Notes under the pieces: model-generated
Databases searched by the model: none
What the model saw: the letters and a program-made list of their open reading frames with translations, nothing else
What the model was told of the DNA's origin: nothing
Part shown: positions 12,701 to 23,398 of the stretch, piece by piece
Layout: each line of letters begins with the position of its first letter
How positions within the stretch are numbered: position 1 is the stretch's first letter
NCBI GenBank assembly: GCA_022606425.2
Contig: JAHDVF020001564.1
Location: 1,054,001-1,118,000, forward strand
Length of the DNA stretch: 64,000 nucleotides
Direction of reading: 5' to 3'
Origin: Lepidostoma basale
Taxonomy: Eukaryota; Arthropoda; Insecta; Trichoptera; Lepidostomatidae
Position numbers and translations under genes: made by a program

Positions 12701-15700
12701 ACAATATTTAATAATTTTTTTTCAAATCAAATCAAATCAAATCAGTTTATTTTCTCAAAAGACATTACAAACATTTTTTATAGTTTAAGGCATCTATTGA
12801 GAACAGGTAAAACATAAGGAATATATAATACCAGGAACGCATGAGAGATGGTTCGACATTAGGAATACAAAATACTCTCCAAAGTCAAGAGTATTTGTCT
12901 TCTGAATGTACTTTCACGAATATGAAAGACATCGATCTCCGAAGCGATCATGTTCAGCAGTTTGATTGCTCTCCCCACCGGCATCACCAGAGGCAGGTTG
13001 GTTCTGCATGCTGGGAGATAAAACAGTCTGTGCTGACGCTGTCGAAGATAGCCATCCGGAACATAAAGATGGATAGCCTCCAAGATGACGGAGTTCTAAC
13101 TATTTTAACTAACTAACCATCACGCCGTCTCCCGAAGGGGTAGGCAGAAAGAATGGACTGCCACACTTTTCTTTCCTGACATATTTCTCTCGCTTCATCA
13201 ACATTCATGCATCGTGTCATGCATGCGCGTCGATTTCTCTGACTCCTCACATGGCTGACATTCAATATTTGATTTATTTGATTGTGCCACGTTTTCCTCG
13301 GTCTTCCTCTATTTCTGGTTCCATTTACATTGTTAACATAATTTTAACTTTTAATCCATTAGAAGCAGTGTCAGTTGTCGCAGACAATTGTCAGCGACAA
13401 AGGTTAATTCTTCTTCTTCTTCAGCCTATTCCCGTCCAGACCTCCATTTGCTACCAAGTCACTCTGTCTTGTGCAGACTGCGTCCAGGTTATTCCGACAT
13501 GTCTGTTCAGGTCATCTTTCCACAGTAGTTGCGGTCTTCCTGTACTTCTCTTTGCCGACCACGGTCTCCAAGTCAGCAGTCTTCTTGTCCATTTTTTGTC
13601 CGAGCTTTTGGCTACGTGACCTGCCAATTGCTACGAGTCGCTACCTGGTGGATGATGTCAGTGATCTTTGTTTTTCTCTCACCGTATCGTTTCTGACTCT
13701 TAGGCTTATTCCTAACATGGCTCTTTGGGTTAATTATTTAGTTAATATTCTTTAATTTTGAATTGTTCAGGAGGTGCTTGATAAGCAGAGGAATACCCAA
13801 AAGCAGCGAGGGGCCAAGCCTGAGAACGCCCGCGGGGCGGAGAGTGCAGGCGCGGGCGTGGGATGGGTGGCGCAGGAGCTGGAGGTGGTGAAGTGGACGC
13901 TGGCGGCGGAGCGCCACCTGGAGGGGCTGATGGAGGACCGCGGGGCCTTCACGGAGCGGCTGGAGCGTCTGCGCACGGCCGACCCTCGGCACCCCGAACT
14001 GCCCGCACTGCAGGAGGAGATTGCGCAGCGTAGCGCGCAGATCGCCGAGCTGCAGGAGAAGATCCTCTCCGGGGACCAGGGTGAGTTTATCATAATATCG
14101 AGATATCTCCATATGAGGGAGTTTGGTAGCTATCCGTGGCTTTATACCAGTGCATTCCTCTTAGGCATGCTGGGGACCAATAGTCTATAGATTCTTTGAG
14201 AATTCTGTTATCTTGGAGGTTATCCATCTTTATATTTTGGATGGTTATTTTCGACAGCTTCAGCAATTCTTATTATTTCATTGTTCATTCAATTATTCAA
14301 TAAAGTACAGCGGAGCATAGAAGTGAGATTGAGTAGATTAAATGTGGTCTGGCACCCCCTTGTTGTTGCCGTATTTAAATGTAAGTCCCGGATGGACCGG
14401 GGACAGGTCCAGGGAGTGTACGAGCGAGGCTGATAAAAGGGCGCCGCTACGCCCTATAACAGCCTCGGGTATGTGGCGGGAACTTCTATGTTCCTTAAAT
14501 AAAAAAAAGCTTCAGCACAGACTGTTTTATCTCCCAGAATGCAGAAACAATCTGCCTCTAGTGATGCTGGCGGGGAGAGCAATCAAACTGCTGAACACGA
14601 TCGCTTTGGACATCGACATTCATGGACGACGTTCAGAAGACAATACTCTTGACTTTGGAGAGTATCTTGTATTCCTAATGTCGAACCATCTCTCATGCGT
14701 TCCTGGTATTATATATTTTACCCATTCTCAATAGATGCCTCAAATTATAATCGTCGTTTGTAATATCTTTTGAGAAAATAAACTGATTTGATAATCGGCA
14801 AAATCTCTGATGTCATCAAAGATAGAGTATGATAATATTTTGAATACAAGAGAGCGAGAGGGGAATACTTCGATTATCCGCGGAAGTTATTTGAAATGCA
14901 CCAACGCCTGAGAATATTTCTTAATTTTTGTGAATTTTGTTCTAATTATTATTCTATGACATTAACCCTCCCTTCCCTGTGATGAGTATCTTCTACACGT
15001 TGCTTCTAAAAACCATCAATATCTCTATAAATATAATAAATACAAGGTTCAGATTTTAGGTATTCCTCCATAATATATTCACGCATTGATTTAAAAAATT
15101 ATATTAATAATAATCAGAATTTATCGGGTACTTCGGAAGTATTTTGTGAAAATTGAAAACAAAGTCGCGTATAAACAGCGCTTTGAGTGCGCCACACTAT
15201 ATTCACATCTCACTATTGCATATGTTCTAGCTCAATGTTCTCACTGGCGCCGTCCCGCCGCGCCGGTAGTCGCTTTCGGGCTGCAACCAGAGCGGGTCTA
15301 TGCCCGTTCCGTGAGCGTTGCCAGATGTTTTTTTTTAATGTTTTTAGCAAATAAATCTCAATTATTATAATTTTTTAGTTTAATTATAATTAATAAAGGG
15401 GATTAGCTTTTTTTATTGTACGGGTGTGAAACTTGGACCCCGAAAGTTAACTCATTGAACAGACTGGAAGCATTTGAAATGTGGCTCCATCAATTTAAAC
15501 ATTTATACTTTGTTCTACTATACTTTTAAACCGATGGTTTTTTAAGCGGTCACATTTAGATTTTTAGATTTAAAACACGTCTTAATGCGCCCTTGAGGTG
15601 ATTACATCACAAAAATGGCGCTTTAAAAGTTAGCATATTATTATTATTATTATTATCGCCGAATGCTCAGAGTTCCCTGGACAGGCATGGTTACCAATAC

Positions 15701-18700
15701 CGAAGTCCTGAGGCGAGCTAGAGTTGACAGGGAATTGTTATCAACTATCAAGGTTCGAAAGATCTCATATCTGGGTCATATACTGCGTGGGGAAAAGTAC
15801 CACCTTCTCCAACTGATATTGGAGGGAAAAATTGAGGGACGCCGAGGGCCTGGAAGGAGACAAATGTCCTGGCAGCGAAACGTGACGGAGTGGACCGGCA
15901 TCCGAAGTGTTGAGGAGCTGTTCCAAGCGGCGCAGGACAGGGACAGGTTCGCCGAGGTAATCGCCAACGTTGGGGGGACCCGACAGGGCACTTGAAGAAG
16001 AAGAAGCTATGAATGTTTTTATTTTAACAGATTTAAAATCGCTAAATTTTGATTGGGTACTGACTACCCAACACAGGAACGCCCGTTTTTATTTTAACAC
16101 CGTAAGGGAAAGGTTAAACAAAAGAACAATCCACGAAACTTAATGTAGAATTTAACGGATTTAGTGAACTATCTTCGGCATCTTTTCGGTACCGGCCACG
16201 TGTTCGGGAACCCTCTGGTACCCAATCTCAAGCTATCTTTGGGATCCTATTTTATTGCATACGGGAGACACCCTCGTTCCTATATCTTCTTTTTTGGCGT
16301 CCCCATTTGACAATATCTTATTTAATGTATTAATCATGAATGTTACAGATAGCAAAGCCAAATCCAGATGGGACTCGGTGCAGACAATGTCGGAGGCGAA
16401 GAACGCCCTCAAGTACCTGTTTGAGGTGGCGGTGGACACCAAGCGCGAGGTGCAGAACTTCAAGTACAAGGGCATGCAGGAGGACAACAAGCTGGAGGAG
16501 CTGCAGGCCGCCCACCACGACACCGTGGCCAGGATGAACAACCTGGAGCAGAAGCTCAAGCTGATCCACTACGAGCACAAGAAGGAACTCTCCGAGGTTG
16601 AGAGGCACAACGAAGAGAAGGTGAGCCAACCTGATTCAACTCTCGACTTTTTAACCCTTATTATTATTTTGTTGAATAGCTCCTTACATCATTACAGCGC
16701 GAATTTATTACAGTGCCACGAACTACGATATTATTTTTAAGAAATAAATTTCCAAACTTTAATGTATGGAAGCAAAGCATGGAACTGGCAAAAAAAGGAT
16801 GAAAGTAGAATAAATGCAGTAGAAATGAGATCTCTTAGACGAATATGTGTCTACTCTGTGTATGATAGAGTGTCAAATGAAAATATAAGAAGTGAATGAT
16901 GGTGTTATGAACAAAATAATGAAAGGATCATTAAGATGGTATGGATACATGGAAGAATGAATGATGAAAGAATGGTAAAAAAATATATGTTAACGATGTA
17001 AATGAATGGGGTATTATATATTGATATAATGTATATGACTGAGTATATGTGATATAATATATATGATTGTGCAAAACTTGTCTTCCTAATGTCGAACCAT
17101 CTCTAATGCGTTCCTGGTACTTTGGTGTATTTTTATAATATTTTACCTGTACTTAATAGATGCCTTAAACATTTTCCTGTTTGTAATGTCTTTTGAGTTA
17201 ATAAACTGATTTGATTTGATTTGATGATATAATATATATGACTGAGTATATACTGAGTATGTAAATGAATAGAGGAAGACCGAGGAAAATGTGGCACGAT
17301 CGAATAAATCAAATATTGAATGTCAGCCACGTGAGGAATCAGAGAAATCGATGCGCGTGCATGACACGATGTATGAATGTTGAGGAAGCGAGAGAAATCT
17401 TTCAGTCCATTCTTTCTGCCTACCCCTTCGGGAGACGGCGTGATGGTTAGCTAGTTAGTTAGGTTTTTTTTTTTTGATAAAAGGCTAGCTTTCTTTTTTT
17501 GATGGATCCACTAAATATAAACTTTCTTTTGAGACACCTTGTATATTTAATATCGGTTTCACAATTTCCTTATTTAATTCTTTGAATGGTTTTTGTTTCA
17601 GATATGCACATTGTTGAAGCAGTTGAATGGAACCGATGCGTCTACCCCACATGAACAGCTGATGGAAAGAATCAACATTCTGGAGGAGATAAGCCAAAAT
17701 GCCTTTAAAACTAAGGTTCCTTTCTTTTTTACATGCATAATGAATGATCCAATAGGCATCTCCCGCGCACACTTCGATCGTCCAACATCCACAAAAAAAT
17801 CTAAGATATTTATAATCGGTCCCCGTAATTATAATTGGTGGCGATGAGGTTCGCAACCCATCACACCGCGTCTCACGCGGGGCCTAAAGAGAAGGATGGA
17901 GTGCCGCATCAGTTAAAGTGTGGCAGTACATTCTTTCTGCCTACCCTTTCGGGAAGACATTGTGATGGTTAGTTAGTTTATGAATGATCCATTTATTAAC
18001 CCGACAATCGCCGTAAGCACACATGTGCGCTCTACGTTAAACGGTTGCCATAAGGCGCAGCTGTGCGCAGGCTGGGTTCCGTCTCAGCTTGTGACCGATC
18101 CGTAGCTATTTGTGCCTAGTGACCTGTTCTCTGATTGGGAGAATGACAATTGATTCTATTTTTGATTGAGAGATCTTGAATATTAAAATTTGCATTGTGT
18201 TAAACAGAAAACTTTGGAAGAGGAGAATGAAGCACTGCGCAAGGAGCTGGAGCAGAAGGTGAAGCATCGCAAGGCCCCGGTCAAGAAGCCCAAGACGGAG
18301 AGGGCCAACATCTCCATCTACTCGGAGCCTGAAGACGACGAGGACGACAGCGATGGAGATCCGGATTGGAGCGCCACGCCCATCATGAGGAGATTGGCCA
18401 AGGTAAGATCAAGGATCAAGATTGTAGAAGGCAGTTGTTCTGGCTGCGAAAGAAGAGAATGGACAGGAATGAGCAGAGTTCAGAACCTGTTTCAAGTGGC
18501 GCAGAACAGAGATGCCTTCGCTGCAATGATCGTCAATGTTGGGGGGTCCTGGCAAGGGACCGGATGAAGAAGAAGAAGATCAAGAAGATTAGAAAAATTT
18601 AACACTACTTGTACAAATTTTTATCCATTTTTCCCAAATTTTTTCATTCATTATTTTATTATGTGTCTTCTCTTCACGCATTCTTCTTAGTGAAGTCATT

Positions 18701-21700
18701 TCTATGACATTTTATATTATATAAGTTATTTATAGTACAAGTTAAAATTTTCATAATATGCATTGAATATATGTTATAGTTTAAACATTTTCATTATTGT
18801 TTAGTCACAAGAGTTTAGTCTTGCTTCTGCGCTGTAATTTGGAGCATAAAATAAATCGCCTGTTTTTCCATTGAAAATTGTAGTCACGGAGTGTCCTGAA
18901 AGAGGTGAACAAGACCCAGACGCTGACGGTGAAGCGCAACAGCGACGGGCAGACCAAGTGCTGCTGCAAGGGCAACTGCGGCACCAAGCAGTGCAGCTGC
19001 CGGAAGCTGAACCTCTCCTGCGGCAGTCGCTGCAAGTGCAACGACTCCGCCTGCGTCAACAAGGACAACTCCGACACCGAGAACCAGGTATTTCGCTTTA
19101 ACATTAAATGTGTTAATTATGTACAATGCATTTGCAAACAGGGAATAAGAGAAAGGATTTGGAAAAAAAAACTGATGCAATATTCATCATAATAGATATC
19201 TCCGACAGCGACAGCACCGGCCACCAGAACCAATCTGCCTCTGGTGATACCGTGGGAGGAACAATTAGTCTGCTGAACGCGGTCTTCCCGGAGATCAATG
19301 TCTTTCATGTTAGTGAAAGTACGTTCAGGGGACAAATACTCTTGACTTTGGAAAGTATCTTGTCTTTCTAATGTCGAACCATCACTAATGCATTCCTGGT
19401 ACCAAGCTCATCAATGCTGATGATGCAACAATACTGGCAGAAAGTGAAGACAATCTACAACAAATGTTTTATAGGTTCCATCTTTCAAATTGAAATCAGT
19501 TTATTAACTCAAAAAGACATTACAAACAGCAAAATGTTTAAGGCATCTATTGAGAACAGATAAAATATTATAAAAATACAACATAATACCAGGAACACAT
19601 TAGAGATGGTTCGACATCAGGAACACAAGATACTTTCTAAAGTCAAGAATATTTGTCTCCTAAACGTACCTTCACTAATATGAAAGATGTCGATCTCCGA
19701 GGAGACCGCGTTCAGCAGACTAATTGCTCTTCCCACCGGTGTCATCAGAGGCAGATTGGTTCTGGTGGCCTGTAGGTAAAACAATCTGCGCTGTCGGAGA
19801 AATCTATCAGGGACAAAAAGACCAACACCCTCCAGCACAGCTGAGTTCTCGAAATATCCCCTGATTAATTTAAAGAAATGGGTAATGGGATGCCCATCTC
19901 TTCGAAGCTGTAAAGAATTGGTTCCAAGCATTCCTAAAAGAAATACCTTGCATCTGAGAGGTGGACAAAACAAGATGTCCAACAATATCCAGACAGTCTC
20001 TCAGATGCAAACTCGTTGTAGACGATAGAATCATAGAACCGATCATGAAGTTGAGGTGTTACTGGGTGTGGAGATATCTAGTTGCAGCGATCTGTATAGT
20101 GAAGTTAAAGAACAGACTACTAAAGCAGCAGTTATCTCCGGATGCCTGAGGGACACTGTTTGGGACAATAAGCATATGCTAGGGGAAAGCAATGTCAGGA
20201 TCTGCAAAACATCCAAACAATTAACTTTGTATATTTTTTTGTTCCAGTCAAATAATGCAAACATAATGGACATGGACAATTCTGAGGACGCCGACACAAA
20301 GTGCCTCGCATTCACGGAACCCAATCCGGAACAGCATAATGGTATCCCATTGTACAGGTGAGATTCCCAAACTGGAATATGTCACGGTTATAGACTTGAA
20401 TAGTTCACCATATGTCACGGTTATAGAGTTGAATAGCTCACAATATGTCACGGTTATAGATTTAAATAGTTCACAATATGTCACGGTTATAGACTTCTCT
20501 TGGCTGCGCAATGTGAGGGAATGGACGGGAATCGAAATTGTGGAGGAGCTATTCCGGACAGGGAAGAGTTTACCAGAGTGATCGCCAACATCGGGGGGAC
20601 CTGACAGGGCACTTTAAGAAGAAGATAGACTTGAATAATTTACAATATGTCACAGTTAGAGACTTGAATAGTTCACAAAATGTCACGGTTATAGAGTTGA
20701 ATAGTTCACAATATGACACAGTTATAGACTTGAATAGTTCACAATATGTCATGATTATAGACTTGAGCTTTGGAGATCATCATTACTGGTTTTGATTTCT
20801 TAATTTGCCATTCACTGGTCACATCATCATTACTGTCATCGTCTTTGTTGAGCACAGTTTCCACAAATCACTTTCTGTATGTAGCCTAAAAGTTAAGTCC
20901 TCGTCAAAACGCACAAAATCACGTATTTTATCATTGAAAAAAAAACATTTCGTTGAGTTTAAATTTCACTCAGAATATGGCAAATTGCCTTCTTCGTTTT
21001 CCACCCATAAATCGTTAATTTTATTTTACACACAATTCAATATCGATTTTTTGAAGCAATTGGATATTGGAGTCGAGTAAATTATTCCATGCATCATTAA
21101 GTTAAATTAAGATCGATACGTTAACATTTTTAAGAAAAAGATTGGTGATACGTTTGCTCGGTATGTCTGAGAAGTAGTTCATTATAAAAGTGAATATAAG
21201 TATGAATGTTTCCTCGTTACATCTGAGATCTCGCATTTCCATGATCGTTATAACCGAGTTCGACTGTACAGTAGACGCTCTCTTAACCGGCCTTGACGGG
21301 ACTGACCCAGGGCCGGATAATGAAAAAGTCGGTTAAAGAGAAGGTAGTGAAAAACACATTTCAAAAAACACTTTCGCAAGGAAGAAAAAAATATATAATT
21401 TTTTTTCAAAACACTAAGAAAACAGAACTTTTATTCTGTATTGGAAACTCACACATTAACATTTCACAAACTGTAAAAAATATGTACAGGAAAAAGCCAC
21501 ACATCACTCCAATTCAAAAAGTAGGCCTACAATGGATTAATCTTTCCCTTACGGTGCTAAAATAAAAATGTGCGTTCCGGTGTAGGGTAGTCAGTACGCG
21601 TTAAAAAATTTGCGATTTTAAATCGGAAAAATAGGAACATTTTATAACTAATTATAATAATTATTATAATTGAAGTCAATAATTATAATAATTGAGATTA

Positions 21701-23357
21701 TGCTAAAAACATTAAAAAACCATCTGGCAACGCTCATGGAACGGGCATAGACCCGCTCTGGATGCAAGCCCGAAAGCGACTGCCGGTGCGGCGGGACGGC
21801 GAGAGTGAGAACATTGAGCTAGAACATATGCAAGAGTGAGATGCGAATATAGTGTGGTGCACTCAAGGCGCTGTTTATACGCGACTTTGTTTTCGATTTT
21901 CACAAAATACCTCCGATGTACCCGATAAATTCTGATTATTATTAATATTATTTTTTAAATCAATGCGTAAATATATTATGGAGGAATACCTAAAATCTTA
22001 ACCTTGTATTTATTAAATGTATAGAGATATTGATGGTTATTAGAAGCAACGTGTAGAAGATACCCATCATAGGGAAGGGAGGGTTAAACAATTCTGTTAT
22101 TTTCTGCTGCTTCGAAAAAAGCTATGTCACGCCATTTCTTTATGAACATTGCATCTACTGCAGTAGAATCCTTCTGCTGCTGAATGTACATCGCCGCCAC
22201 CTGTAGAGCCTCTTTTCCTTCGCCGTGGCGAACCGTGCAAAGTCACTGACTCCCAGTCGCGGCGCCGCCAGACGTTCAAGTTGCTACTTGTCTCCTAGAC
22301 TTCCTAGAAGAGGCCGGTTAAAGCGGCTACGGTTAAGAGAGCGTCTACTGTGTATATTTTTACATAAATGCATCTTATGTGTAATGAAAGAAACATCTAT
22401 TAAATATTTTTATAATTGATGTGATCATAAAACAGTTTTGCACCGATACCTACATTTGTAAAGGTGTTTTTGGTATTTTCAATGTCTACTTTCCGCTTAT
22501 AACTAATGCTTATTATGTAAATGTGGACAGTGTTTCCAATATGTAGTTGCTGATATAAATATTGTGCATGGGAATGCCGTTTCAGGACTACTATAGGCTG
22601 AGGTAAAGGCGGCAGCCATTTTATCTGCAGGTGATTAATGCCAATACATAATTGTGTGTTCCTGTACCGTTTCTGTGTCGTTAATCACTAGTTCGTCACC
22701 TGAGAGTAAGAAGGTTCCAACTGACAAAAGTAAAAAGCTGAGAAAAATGAAGTCAAAGTTTTGTTGGTTTCGGCTGTGTATCTTGGAATAAAGGGGTTTT
22801 ATTCTAATTTCCAGAGATTTTTTTACCGAGAAACGTGTAAATTTTGTCTGGCAACAGTTGGAATAATAAAGTTCTAAGTTTAAATGAATCCTTCTTCAGT
22901 GAATTGTGTGTTTTAAATGATCAGATGGAACTTGATTATTTTCGTAACATCAAAATGACGATACTATTACTTGTTTTTTTTTAATTGTACGTATAGATAA
23001 GGTTAGTAAGAACCCTTTTCACGAAAAAAAAAGCCAAATGTGAAATTTTGTTAGTTGGAACCCTCTTACTCTCAGGTAACGAGTTGTAGACTGTATACTA
23101 TTATATGTTTGTACTAATCTTAATGCGTAGATTAGAAACATCTCACACAAAGTGAATTCCGGTATATTAACCATTATTAACATCTATGCTGAGTGTGGCT
23201 TGACATACTCTTGACTTTGGAGAGTATGTTGTATTCCTAATGTCGAACCATCTCTCATGCGTTCCTGGTATTATATATTCCTTATGTTTTACCTGTTCTC
23301 AATAGATGCCTTAAACTATAAAAAATGTTTGTAATGTCTTTTGAGAAAATAAACTGA

Positions 23358-23398
<41 letters not shown>

